A DNA stretch of 64,000 nt from Paenibacillus sp. PL2-23 (GTDB lineage: Bacteria > Bacillota > Bacilli > Paenibacillales > Paenibacillaceae), in the NCBI RefSeq assembly GCF_040834005.1, contig NZ_CP162129.1, positions 571,501 through 635,500 of the forward strand. Reading direction: 5' to 3'. Made by a program: the position numbers and the translations under genes. This document shows positions 33,496 through 42,438 of the stretch, in pieces; positions within the stretch are counted from its first letter, which is position 1; each line of letters opens with the position of its first letter. The notes under the pieces were generated by a model. It searched no databases. It was given only the letters and a program-made list of their open reading frames with translations, and was not told where the DNA came from.

Positions 33496-35550
33496 TTAGC
33501 ATGAGCCCTGCTCCCCGGCGTCCAATGCGACGCGGGCCAGCTGGGTCCGATTTTTGAGTCCGAATTTGGATAGCATCGTGTTGACGTGTTTTTTCACCGC
33601 TGCCTCGCTGATGTATAGTGCAGAGGCGATTTCCGCATTGGTAAGGCCGGTGGCAATCAGCCCAATGACGTCCTTCTCCCTACTAGTAAGTTCGCTGAGC
33701 TGATGCAACTTATCGGCCAAAGATTGCCGCGTTTCCTCATTCGGTATCCCTGTTCCCGTTATCCGTCTTATATATGCCATCAGCCCCCCTTGTCTTGTAT
33801 CCAGCCAATAGGTCTGGGCAGGCTGCGGCATGCCGTAGTCATGATGCTCCGCTTCAGGAACCCGTTCAAACCCCAAGCCCTCGAAAGCGTGATCATAATA
33901 TGCCAGCGGCGGTACCGATGCGGCAATCAGATTGCCGGCCAGCACATATTCGAACAAATGGCTGACAATGTCCGAGCGGAGCTGCTCATTCTCCAGACTT
34001 TCCGCGTCCGCGCATAACAGGTACCATGCTTTGCCTTCGTCTGCGGCAATCGACAGCTCCTTCTGGCGATTGGGCGCCGGAGAATGAAACAAGGCCCTCG
34101 TTACCGGCGAGGCTGCAAGGTAGCTCCAAGTCCTTGCGGAGATCGCGACCATGGCCAATACGCCGGCTACCTCGCCCGCATCGTTGCGAAGCAGCTCGAT
34201 TCTCCTGTCTTCATCCGGGAGCGAACCGACACTTGCCCAATCTATGGCCGACAGCCGCAGGAGGCTCTCCTCCGGAGTGAAGGCGAATCGGTATATCGCT
34301 TGCTCTTCGGGGCTGGAGCAGATGACATTCCAGGCGCGCGGGCTGCTCTTCCTTCTTGCGATGTAGGCTTCCAGCTCCGGCTGGTTGGCTGAGCTGAGCG
34401 GCTCGCGATAACTGGGGGAGGAGGAGTGCCGATAATGGGCGCGAATGACCGGGGTTCCGCTTATATGGAGCAGCTCGGTCAGCTCTCTCATTATATTTTT
34501 TCCTCGGGCCAAGCCCTCCTCTATTTTGCGCACCACGAGCTGCGCTGCTTCCTTGAGATAGCGTTCATGCAGCTCCGGCATCCGTTCCCTGAACATCCGT
34601 CGCAGGCTCTCCCACACAATCTCGTGCAGCTGCCAGCCGTGCGCCGTGCGTCCGACGAAAGAAAGCTTGATCAGTCTGTCGAATAGGGCGGGGCTGACCT
34701 GGGAGCCGAGCAGCTCCTCCAGCAGCTCATGCTGGAATGTTCGAACCGCGGACGCGGCGAATAAGAGACGGCGAAGCTCGTCATCCGGCACCTCTTGGAG
34801 CCAGCGTTCCAGCAGAGCCTCCATCGCCTCCCCGTCGACTAGGCCTAGGCAGTCCAGATTCATCGCTTTTCCTGCCTCCAAGGCTAGCAGGGATACCGCA
34901 AGCGGATGTCCCAGCGTCCGCAGCCAGACCGCATCAGCCGCGAGTTCACTGCTCACCCCCAATTGCCGCAAGTAGGCCTGAATATCCTCGTAGGATAGGT
35001 CTGCGAGGGGCATACGGACGATCATCCTGTTCCAGCCGGGAGTAAATCGCCAAGGTCCCTCAAGCGAATAACGGCCCGCGATCACAATGAGCATATTTGA
35101 AGGGAGGTTAGGAAGGTATTGAGTGCGCAGCCAGTAGTCCAGCGCCCCCGCCTCCTCATATTCATCAATGAGCAGCACGATTCGTTTGTGTTCGGCTGTT
35201 TCGTGGAGGAAGGATACGCTCCCGTCATTCCCGCACGCATCGCCCCGCGCCGCCGTAGACGCCTCACCTTCCAATCCCTTAAGTACCGTCTGCTCGAATG
35301 ACCGGATGTCGCTGCCCAGCTCTCTCATGCGGACCCATACCGGTAAAGCGTTATGTTCGCCGGCCATTTCCGCGAAACGGTGAAGGAGATAGGTCTTGCC
35401 CATGCCTGCCGTCCCGGATAGATGGAGAATACGCTCGGTCTGATGCGGAAGGTTCTCCAGGTACCGGCGAAAGACGGCAAGCTCGAATTCGCGGCCGACA
35501 AAGTGGTCAGCCATGAGTCGATTCCAGTGCTGGCCGATCGTCTGCGGCAT
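33496..35550 (-). CDS. Large LuxR-family regulator with STAND ATPase domain
   Basis: 684 aa. The N-terminal AAA/STAND ATPase has Walker A LSGTAGMGKTYLLHRF and Walker B IVLLIDEYEEA, followed by a helical arm, a middle region ending near an acetyltransferase-like fold (YYDHAFEGLGFERVPEAEHHDYGM), and a C-terminal LuxR HTH (LTSREKDVIGLIATGLTNAEIASALYISEAAVKKHVNTMLSKFGLKNRTQL). This is the MalT/LAL plan without obvious TPR repeats. Start 35550 has GGAGAGG six bases upstream. Divergent from ilvBN, which it may control. Confidence 0.85.
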   Translation of the reverse strand: MPQTIGQHWNRLMADHFVGREFELAVFRRYLENLPHQTERILHLSGTAGMGKTYLLHRFAEMAGEHNALPVWVRMRELGSDIRSFEQTVLKGLEGEASTAARGDACGNDGSVSFLHETAEHKRIVLLIDEYEEAGALDYWLRTQYLPNLPSNMLIVIAGRYSLEGPWRFTPGWNRMIVRMPLADLSYEDIQAYLRQLGVSSELAADAVWLRTLGHPLAVSLLALEAGKAMNLDCLGLVDGEAMEALLERWLQEVPDDELRRLLFAASAVRTFQHELLEELLGSQVSPALFDRLIKLSFVGRTAHGWQLHEIVWESLRRMFRERMPELHERYLKEAAQLVVRKIEEGLARGKNIMRELTELLHISGTPVIRAHYRHSSSPSYREPLSSANQPELEAYIARRKSSPRAWNVICSSPEEQAIYRFAFTPEESLLRLSAIDWASVGSLPDEDRRIELLRNDAGEVAGVLAMVAISARTWSYLAASPVTRALFHSPAPNRQKELSIAADEGKAWYLLCADAESLENEQLRSDIVSHLFEYVLAGNLIAASVPPLAYYDHAFEGLGFERVPEAEHHDYGMPQPAQTYWLDTRQGGLMAYIRRITGTGIPNEETRQSLADKLHQLSELTSREKDVIGLIATGLTNAEIASALYISEAAVKKHVNTMLSKFGLKNRTQLARVALDAGEQGSC

Positions 35551-35677
35551 GTTCATCCTCTCCGTTCAAGCATTTTTATCTAAAAGTATACCCTGACGGT
35601 AATCGAATGGGTAGCCTCTTTTCTCCTGCTCTGGTGTACGCTCAGAAAGAGCATTTCAAATAAGGAGGCAGACTATT

Positions 35678-37438
35678 ATGAGTTTCGCGACGGAACGAAC
35701 CGCTTCTTCTAAAGATAGCCGCAAATGGCTTTCGGGCTCCGAAATATTGCTGCGCGCTTTGCTTGACGAAGGTGTGGATTGCGTATTCGGCTACCCGGGC
35801 GGCGCGGTGCTGTATATTTACGATGCGATGCATGACAACCCGGACTTCCATCACTTGCTGGCGCGCCATGAGCAAGGGGCGATTCATGCCGCGGACGGCT
35901 ATGCCCGGTCAACCGGCAGAACGGGGGTCGTCTTGGCGACCTCCGGACCGGGTGCCGCCAATTTGGTGACGGGTATCGCGACGGCTTATATGGATTCGGT
36001 GCCGCTAGTCGTCATTACGGGAAATGTGTCATCTGATCTGATCGGCACCGACTCGTTCCAGGAGGTGGATATCGTGGGCATCTCCCAGCCGATTACGAAG
36101 CACAGCTTTTTTGTTCGGAGGGCAACTGATCTGGCTCGTATTGTCCGGGAAGCCTTCTATATCGCTGGAACGGGTCGCAAAGGGCCGGTGCTGATCGATA
36201 TTCCGAAGGATGTCAGCGCAGAGAAGGCGATATATGAAAGGCCTGAACGGGTCCATATTCCCGGCTACTCGGAAGCGCTCGAGGCTTCGCGGGTGCCGGA
36301 CGAAGGGAAGCTGGACGAGCTGATCTCGGCTATTCACCAAAGCGAACGACCGCTTCTTCTGGCGGGGGCGGGCGTCATCCATGCGGAGGCAAGCGAAGAG
36401 CTGCGCGCATTCATTGACCGTACGGGAATTCCGGTGACGACTACATTGCTGGGATTAGGCGCGGTACCAGCCGATCATGACTTATGGTTGGGAATGCCTG
36501 GTATGCATGGAACCTACGCGGCGAATCAGGCCTTGATCCAGTGCGATCTGCTGATTTCTGTCGGGGCGCGGTTCGACGATCGAGTTACGATGCGGCTGGA
36601 TAGCTTTGCCCCTCTTGCGAGGATCGCCCATGTGGACATCGATGCAGCCGAAATCGGCAAGCTGGTCCCCACCTCTATTCCTATTCAGGGGGATGCCTGC
36701 GAGACACTGGGACTGCTGAACCGAAGGCTTCCGCGCGAGTGCCAGAGGAAGACACTGTGGATTGATTATTTGCGCAGCCTGAAATTGGGATACCGCCTCA
36801 GCTACAAGCCGTCCGAGAATGAGCTGAAGCCGCAATACGTCATCGAGATGCTGTCGCGAACGACTGACGGCGGAGCGATCGTGACGACGGACGTTGGACA
36901 GCATCAGATGTGGACGGCTCAGTATTACCGGTTCCGCCGGCCCCGTTCGCTCATTACTTCCGGAGGGCTGGGAACGATGGGCTTCGGATTCCCGTCGGCG
37001 ATCGGGGCGCAGCTGGGCAATCCGGAGCGAATCGTCATATCCGTGAACGGGGATGGAGGCATGCAGATGTGTGCCCAGGAGCTCGCAATCTGCGCGATCC
37101 ACAATATTCCGGTCAAAATCGTGGTCATCAACAACCGTACGCTTGGGATGATCCGGCAATGGCAGGAGCTCATCTATGAAGGGCGGTACAGTCATATCGA
37201 CTTGTCCGGAAGTCCGGACTTCGTGAAGCTGGCCGAAGCGTACGGCGTGAAAGGATTGCGAGCCTCCTCTCCCAAGGAGGCGGAGCAGGTGTGGCAGGAG
37301 GCCTTGGAGACGCCCGGGCCGGTTCTGATCGATTTTGTCGTATCGCAAGACGAGCTGGTCTATCCGATGGTACCGCAAGGGCAAGGCCTGCAGGATATAA
37401 GGCTGGGCCCGGATATAGGAGGCGAAGCGAATGAGTAA
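35678..37438 (+). CDS. ilvB: Acetolactate synthase, large subunit
   Basis: 586 aa, TPP- and FAD-dependent, condensing two pyruvates (or pyruvate and 2-oxobutyrate) in valine/leucine/isoleucine synthesis. Motifs: VFGYPGGAVLYIYDAM, the catalytic Glu in RHEQGAIHAADGYARSTG, central FAD domain, and TPP motif NGDGGMQMCAQELAICAIHNIPVKIVVINN. AAGGAGG precedes the ATG. The gene for the regulatory subunit overlaps its end. No T-box lies upstream and ilvC/leu genes do not follow, so this is a stand-alone ilvBN pair. Confidence 0.93.
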   Translation: MSFATERTASSKDSRKWLSGSEILLRALLDEGVDCVFGYPGGAVLYIYDAMHDNPDFHHLLARHEQGAIHAADGYARSTGRTGVVLATSGPGAANLVTGIATAYMDSVPLVVITGNVSSDLIGTDSFQEVDIVGISQPITKHSFFVRRATDLARIVREAFYIAGTGRKGPVLIDIPKDVSAEKAIYERPERVHIPGYSEALEASRVPDEGKLDELISAIHQSERPLLLAGAGVIHAEASEELRAFIDRTGIPVTTTLLGLGAVPADHDLWLGMPGMHGTYAANQALIQCDLLISVGARFDDRVTMRLDSFAPLARIAHVDIDAAEIGKLVPTSIPIQGDACETLGLLNRRLPRECQRKTLWIDYLRSLKLGYRLSYKPSENELKPQYVIEMLSRTTDGGAIVTTDVGQHQMWTAQYYRFRRPRSLITSGGLGTMGFGFPSAIGAQLGNPERIVISVNGDGGMQMCAQELAICAIHNIPVKIVVINNRTLGMIRQWQELIYEGRYSHIDLSGSPDFVKLAEAYGVKGLRASSPKEAEQVWQEALETPGPVLIDFVVSQDELVYPMVPQGQGLQDIRLGPDIGGEANE

Positions 37439-37925
37439 TCGGATCTTATTGTCGGCTACGGTGAACGATACGCCCGGCGTGCTTCAAAGGGTGGCGGGTC
37501 TGTTCTCGAGGCGAAGCTACAACATCGAGAGCATTACGGTCGGCCCTTGCGAGCGGGAAGGGCGCTCCCGAATGATCGTAGCCGCTCGGGGAGACGAGGC
37601 GCTGGTCCGGCAAATGTGCAGTCAATTAAACAAATTAGTTGACGTGCTGGACGTCGTTCGACTACAGGAGCGATCATTTGTCAGCAGGGACTTGATGCTG
37701 GTAAAGCTCCGTATGGATCCGTCCAAACGGTCGGAGCTGCAGAGCCTTACCGACACGTTCCGCTGCTCCGTTATCGATGTGAGTCCCGAGGCGGTCATTC
37801 TACAGGTCGTGGGCGATAAGGACAAGAACGACGCCTTCCTTCAGCTGCTAAGACCGTATGGTATTCTGGAGATGACGCGAACGGGAGAAACGGCGATGAG
37901 CAGAGGATTGGTTCATGGGGGGTAA
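37431..37925 (+). CDS. ilvN: Acetolactate synthase, small regulatory subunit
   Basis: 164 aa. The N-terminal ACT domain (SATVNDTPGVLQRVAGLFSRRSYNIESITVGP) binds valine for feedback control, and a C-terminal domain (FVSRDLMLVKLRMDP...VIDVSPEAVILQVVGDKDKNDAFLQLLRPYGILEMTRTG) follows. It overlaps ilvB by 8 bases with ATAGGAGGCG before the ATG, so synthesis of the two subunits is coupled. Confidence 0.93.
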   Translation: MSNRILLSATVNDTPGVLQRVAGLFSRRSYNIESITVGPCEREGRSRMIVAARGDEALVRQMCSQLNKLVDVLDVVRLQERSFVSRDLMLVKLRMDPSKRSELQSLTDTFRCSVIDVSPEAVILQVVGDKDKNDAFLQLLRPYGILEMTRTGETAMSRGLVHGG

Positions 37926-38050
37926 ACGGCAGCCGGGCGTTCCGTTAATCTGGAGCTCATCTTGCGAATAACAAGCCTGCGGAAATATGACATAAGATGA
38001 CGTATTAGAAGTCTATACTGAAGGGAGATGAACGAAAGGAGCAACGAACA

Positions 38051-38107
38051 ATGACGCGAAAAGTGATGATGGATTTGGCGGTTGCCTCGGCCAGGTGGAG
38101 TCCATGA
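38051..38107 (+). CDS. 18-codon leader ORF before the UvrA-like gene
   Basis: Encodes MTRKVMMDLAVASARWSP with an excellent site (AAAGGAG, 10 bases before ATG). Its TGA overlaps the ATG of the UvrA-like gene (ATGA at 38104). It is too short to be a usual protein and is best read as a leader peptide that couples or gates translation of the resistance-type gene that follows. A frame-shifted upstream start for the main gene is unlikely. Confidence 0.6.
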   Translation: MTRKVMMDLAVASARWSP

Positions 38108-40383
38108 GCGTCCATGGCGATATTGTCATTGAGGGAGCGCGCGAAAATAATCTGAAAAACGTTAACGTGCGCATCCCCAAGCGGAAGATCACGATCTTCA
38201 CCGGCGTATCGGGCTCGGGCAAATCTTCCCTGGTCTTCGACACCATCAGCGCCGAAGCTCAGCGGCAGCTGAACGAGACGTTCTCAGCCTTTATCCGAAA
38301 CCGATTGCCGCGGTTCAATCAGCCGGATGCCGACCGCATCGACAATTTGTCCACGGCGGTCGTGATTGATCAGAAGAGGCTCGGCGGCAACTCCCGTTCT
38401 ACGGTCGGTACAGTTACGGATATTTATTCCGTGCTTCGGCTGCTGTTCTCTCGAATCGGTACGCCTTATGCAGGCAATTCAAATGTTTTCTCATTTAACG
38501 ACCCGGCCGGCATGTGTCCGGAATGCTCCGGAGTCGGACAGGTCGTTCGGTTCGACGTGGATAAGCTGCTTGACGCGTCAAAGTCGCTGAACGAAGGCGC
38601 TGTCCTATTCCCCGTATTCAAGGTGGGGAGCTGGTACTTGAACACATATACGCATTCCGGCTTGTTCGACAACGACAAGCGGCTCGCCGACTACACTCCA
38701 GAAGAATGGGAGACCCTCCTTCATGGGAAAGCAAGCAAGATCGTCTACCACACCAAAGGCGGCGATATTGAATCGGATTACGAGGGACTGCTGCCCAAGC
38801 TCACCCGCCTGTACTTGAAGCGGGACAGCAGCGAAATGTCGGATGCGAAGCGGGAAACCCTTGATTTGTTCCTATCCTACACCGAATGCCAGCTATGCGG
38901 GGGAAGCCGCCTGAATCAAGCAGCCTTGGCCTGCCGGATTAACGGTTACAATATTGCGGAGTGCGCAGCGATGGAGATTGGCGAGCTTATTGGCGTGATG
39001 GAAGCCATTCAGGAGCCCCTCGCCGGCCCAATGATCGAGGGGATTCTGATTCGCCTGAAGCATCTGGTCTCCATCGGTCTGGACTATCTGAGTCTGGACA
39101 GGCAGACCGCAACCTTGTCGGGCGGGGAGTCGCAGCGCATCAAGATGGTCCGACATTTGAGCAGCAGCCTGACCGACATGATCTATATTTTCGACGAACC
39201 GAGCGTCGGGCTGCCTCCGCGTGACGTCCATCTTCTGAACGGCATGCTGCGCCGGCTCCGGGACAAAGGCAACACTGTGCTCGTCGTCGAGCACGACCGC
39301 GAAGTCATGGAGATCGCCGATCATATCGTCGATGTCGGACCCCATGCGGGAGCCCGCGGAGGAGAAATTGTATACGAAGGCGATTTTACGGGCTTGCTGA
39401 ACGCGGATACGTTGACGGGCCGTTATTTGAAGCATAGTCTCCCGCTTAAAACCTCGGTCAGAGCGCCCAAGGGCTGGATGACGGTAGCCGGCGCAAGGCT
39501 TCATAATCTGAAGAACGTGACGGTCGATATACCCGTTGGCGTGCTGACCGTGGTAACAGGAGTGGCTGGCTCCGGGAAGAGCACGCTGATTAACGGCGCC
39601 TTTCTGTCGTCGCACCCGGAAGCGATCGTCATTGACCAGTCGGCCGTGGGCACGTCCATCCGCTCCAATCCGGCGACCTACACGGGAATGATGGATGAGA
39701 TTCGAAGGCAGTTCGCCGCCGCGAACAAGGTGAGCGCCTCGCTGTTCAGCTTCAACTCCAAAGGAGCCTGTCCGGGCTGCCAGGGGATCGGGACGATCTA
39801 CACGGATCTGGCATTTCTCGAGCCTATAAGAACGACTTGCGAAATATGCGGGGGCAGGCGGTTCAACGAAGAAGTGCTGGCGTACAAGCTGAACGGAAAA
39901 TCGATCAGTGACGTTCTTGCCATGACGGTGCGGGAAGCTTCGGAGTTCTTCGTCAAAAAAGAGCTGCTCCGTCAATTGCGGACGCTGGAGGATGTGGGTC
40001 TCGGTTACATGACGCTGGGTCAGCCGCTGAGCACCTTGTCGGGCGGTGAATGCCAGCGCATCAAGCTCGCCGGGGAGCTTCACAAGGAGGGCAGCCTCTA
40101 TGTCATGGACGAGCCGACGACAGGACTTCATATGTCCGATATCTCGCGCCTGCTGGACATTATGAACCGGCTGGTCGACGGGGGCAATACGGTGGTCGTC
40201 ATCGAGCATAACCTGGATGTGATCAAAAGCGCGGACTGGATCATCGATATGGGACCCGAAGGCGGCCACCGAGGCGGCCGCGTCGTGTTTGAAGGCCCTC
40301 CCGCCTTGCTTGCCGCTGCCCAGCATTCGATGACAGGAGCGTACTTACGCCAAACGGAGAACGGCCAGGAATCGTCCCACTGA
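38104..40383 (+). CDS. UvrA-like ABC protein (short, UvrA2/DrrC type)
   Basis: 759 aa, two ABC cassettes in the UvrA arrangement but about 180 residues shorter than UvrA. First cassette: GVSGSGKSSLVFDTI, Zn module CPECSGVG...CQLCGGSR, LSGGESQRIKMVRHL, YIFDEPSVGLPPRD. Second: GVAGSGKSTLINGA, CPGCQGIG...CEICGGRR, LSGGECQRIKLAGEL, YVMDEPTTGLH. The short form, lacking room for the UvrB-binding domain, matches UvrA-like proteins linked to drug tolerance rather than excision repair. Start at 38104 overlaps the leader ORF stop and has AGGTGG close by. Cytoplasmic, DNA-binding. Confidence 0.87.
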   Translation: MSVHGDIVIEGARENNLKNVNVRIPKRKITIFTGVSGSGKSSLVFDTISAEAQRQLNETFSAFIRNRLPRFNQPDADRIDNLSTAVVIDQKRLGGNSRSTVGTVTDIYSVLRLLFSRIGTPYAGNSNVFSFNDPAGMCPECSGVGQVVRFDVDKLLDASKSLNEGAVLFPVFKVGSWYLNTYTHSGLFDNDKRLADYTPEEWETLLHGKASKIVYHTKGGDIESDYEGLLPKLTRLYLKRDSSEMSDAKRETLDLFLSYTECQLCGGSRLNQAALACRINGYNIAECAAMEIGELIGVMEAIQEPLAGPMIEGILIRLKHLVSIGLDYLSLDRQTATLSGGESQRIKMVRHLSSSLTDMIYIFDEPSVGLPPRDVHLLNGMLRRLRDKGNTVLVVEHDREVMEIADHIVDVGPHAGARGGEIVYEGDFTGLLNADTLTGRYLKHSLPLKTSVRAPKGWMTVAGARLHNLKNVTVDIPVGVLTVVTGVAGSGKSTLINGAFLSSHPEAIVIDQSAVGTSIRSNPATYTGMMDEIRRQFAAANKVSASLFSFNSKGACPGCQGIGTIYTDLAFLEPIRTTCEICGGRRFNEEVLAYKLNGKSISDVLAMTVREASEFFVKKELLRQLRTLEDVGLGYMTLGQPLSTLSGGECQRIKLAGELHKEGSLYVMDEPTTGLHMSDISRLLDIMNRLVDGGNTVVVIEHNLDVIKSADWIIDMGPEGGHRGGRVVFEGPPALLAAAQHSMTGAYLRQTENGQESSH

Positions 40384-40412
40384 TTGTTGCCTTTCATAGA
40401 CGCTAATGATAT

Positions 40413-40445
40413 GAAGTCGCCGATGCTATCGGCGGCTTCTTTGCG
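40413..40445 (+). terminator. Terminator after the UvrA-like gene
   Basis: GAAGTCGCCGAT-GCT-ATCGGCGGCTTC (one mismatch pair) followed by TTT. The remaining 430 bases to the next gene contain a candidate promoter and leader and no clear ORF. Confidence 0.75.
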
Positions 40446-40636
40446 TATAGGACCGGCAAGAGGAGCGACGGGGGTGCTGCGCTGCTCAAACGACATTTTC
40501 GCCTTTTTACATAGACGCTATTAGCCGCTTCACCGAAGGAATGAGCTCACGGAGCGGTGCGAAAGCAGATTTTTCATCATATTGACACAGGGCTGCAACA
40601 GACGAATGCGGGTGACAGATTCCATTCTAAGCAAAA

Positions 40637-40873
40637 AAAGTTTAAAATATTGTATTGACTGCTGCGTTACGTGTTATTTTAAAAGAAAGGCGCGAACGCC
40701 AGCGATTGGAAGTTCAATAATCGGGGGTAAGATCGGGGACCGTACACATGATGTTGCGATGCGTGCGCTAATTCCAGGTCGCATGGCGAAATTTTCGTTG
40801 GCCGCCGGGTCCCCTTGTCCTGGCAACAACGGTAGCGGAAGAGGACGATCAGCACACAAGAGGAGAGGTTCAC
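40637..40873 (+). promoter_or_regulatory. Long leader region of the TipAS gene
   Basis: TTGACT at about 40656 with AT-rich sequence 14-20 bases downstream (TTATTTTAAAAG) is a candidate promoter with atypical spacing. The 190 or so bases before the ATG include TTGCGATGCG-N16-CGCATGGCGAA, a likely stem. Such a long leader suggests control at RNA level; no known riboswitch was recognised. Confidence 0.35.
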
Positions 40874-41287
40874 ATGACGAATAAGAACAAGAAAAAGGCC
40901 TTTGACTTCAGCAGCAGCAACCCGTTCGAGAAGGAAGCCCGCCAGCGGTGGGGCGACAAGAAGGTAGACGAATCGAACGCCAAGGTGGATTCGATGCTGA
41001 GGAAGGGGCAGCTTTGGAATTTCGAGGACGAGCTTAATTACCTCTACCAGAGACTGGCCGATATGCGCCATGAGGATCCCAAATCGCCTAAGGCCCAAGC
41101 GGCAATCGGCCAGTGGTATACATTGCTTCAACGCGTGAACACGTATTCGATGGAAGCCTTCAAGGGACTCGGCGAAATGTACGTCAACGACCCGCGCTTC
41201 CGCAATAATATCGACGAGTTCGGTGAAGGGCTTGCGGTCTTTATGCGAGACGCGATGGCGCACTTCGCCGACAACGCGAAGTCTTAA
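40874..41287 (+). CDS. Stand-alone TipAS-domain protein
   Basis: 137 aa. NPFEKEARQRWGDKKVDESNAKVD and the helical remainder (FKGLGEMYVNDPRFRNNIDEFGEGLAVFMRDAMAHFA) match the TipAS thiopeptide-binding domain normally fused to a MerR HTH in TipAL; no HTH is present. In Streptomyces TipAS alone traps thiostrepton-like drugs. AGAGGAGAGG precedes the ATG. Its neighbour on the left is a UvrA-like drug-tolerance gene. Probably a cytoplasmic drug-binding protein. Confidence 0.83.
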   Translation: MTNKNKKKAFDFSSSNPFEKEARQRWGDKKVDESNAKVDSMLRKGQLWNFEDELNYLYQRLADMRHEDPKSPKAQAAIGQWYTLLQRVNTYSMEAFKGLGEMYVNDPRFRNNIDEFGEGLAVFMRDAMAHFADNAKS

Positions 41288-41323
41288 TGGTCGCATAGCG
41301 CACCTTCGCTCCTGCACAGCCAG

Positions 41324-41354
41324 GCTGCCTCTCATCAGGCAGCTTTTCTTTTTG
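41324..41354 (+). terminator. Terminator after the TipAS gene
   Basis: GCTGCCT-CTCATC-AGGCAGC followed by TTTTCTTTTT. Confidence 0.85.
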
Positions 41355-41374
41355 CGGATGCCCCGCCGGCACCA

Positions 41375-42325
41375 TCAATCCTCAAGCATCCAGCTGTCCT
41401 CGGGCTGTCCCAGCGCTTTAAGCGCCAGCAGGACAGAGCCGACGACAGGCTCGTGCCGAGGCGGCTCTACCACATAACGTTTGTTGCGGCCTGCAGCGAG
41501 CTGGTCGATCAAGGCTCGTTGGACGTAGGGGCTGGCAAGCACGCTGCCGATGAGCGCGACACGCACCTCGTCCTCTTGGAAGGCTGTGGCGACAAGCTCG
41601 ATGCCGACCTTCAGCTGATGAATGGCGCGGTCCAGGACGAAGGCTGCGATGCCGCTGCCTCGGAGTGCTTGCTCAGTCACGATGGGGGCGAATTGTCCGA
41701 CATGCCTGTCCCGCTCTCTGCGATCAGCCTGGAAGCCCTTCCTCGCGTATTCGGCCAGCGCCTCTATGCTGTCGACCTGGAAGTGGCGCAGCATGTCCGA
41801 GACCAGCTGCTCATCCGTCGCATCGCGATTGCCGGCAATCGCTTCGTATACAGCCTCATATGCGATAAAGCGGGCTGCAGAAGGGGCGTAGTGGTGAAAA
41901 GCGTAGTTGCTGAGGTGCTGGCCGTTCTCAGTGATGCCCCAAATATTAGAGCCTGTCCCGGATATCGCTACAATCCCGGGCTTTGCCTGCAGCGCGCCCG
42001 CATGGGCGGACACTGCGTCGTTCACATGCTGCCGGGGACAGGCCAGGCCGGGTATATTCGTCAGCTCTGTCACCCAGGCCAAGTCCTCCGGCGTATCGTA
42101 ACCGGCTATGCCCGCTGTCACATACCGCACGTCATCCAGACTCCGCCCAGCCGACGTTAAAGCGTCGAGCACGGCTTGCCGCACGTTGTGCACGGCATTC
42201 CTATCCTTGTGCAGCGACGACGCTCCGCCCTCCACATAAGCCAGCCTTGTGCCGCGAAGATCTGCTACAAGGACGCGGGTATGCGTTCCGCCTCCATCAA
42301 TACCTATGACAACCGATGACTCCAT
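41375..42325 (-). CDS. BadF/BadG/BcrA/BcrD-family sugar kinase (GlcNAc kinase-like)
   Basis: A 316-aa ASKHA-fold kinase. The phosphate-1 motif VIGIDGGGTHTRVLVAD opens the protein, AISGTGSNIWGI is phosphate-2, and VRVALIGSVLASPYV lies near the adenosine site. The length and motifs match N-acetylglucosamine or glucosamine kinases of Firmicutes rather than benzoyl-CoA reductase activators, since there is no FeS Cys pair. CAGGAGGGC precedes the ATG. It stands alone; it may salvage wall amino sugars. Confidence 0.85.
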   Translation of the reverse strand: MESSVVIGIDGGGTHTRVLVADLRGTRLAYVEGGASSLHKDRNAVHNVRQAVLDALTSAGRSLDDVRYVTAGIAGYDTPEDLAWVTELTNIPGLACPRQHVNDAVSAHAGALQAKPGIVAISGTGSNIWGITENGQHLSNYAFHHYAPSAARFIAYEAVYEAIAGNRDATDEQLVSDMLRHFQVDSIEALAEYARKGFQADRRERDRHVGQFAPIVTEQALRGSGIAAFVLDRAIHQLKVGIELVATAFQEDEVRVALIGSVLASPYVQRALIDQLAAGRNKRYVVEPPRHEPVVGSVLLALKALGQPEDSWMLED

Positions 42326-42438
42326 AGCTCAGTGCCCTCCTGATCGGGTAGAAGTTGACTTTAACCAACACGAATAGGATTATCATACTAGAAGCGCAGA
42401 GACTTGCAAATGTAAATATAAAGACGGAGGAATGATGG

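Noticed and set aside
40582..40884. Plus-strand ORF of about 100 codons before the TipAS gene
   Set aside because: No ribosome site and no domain; the region looks like a leader RNA.
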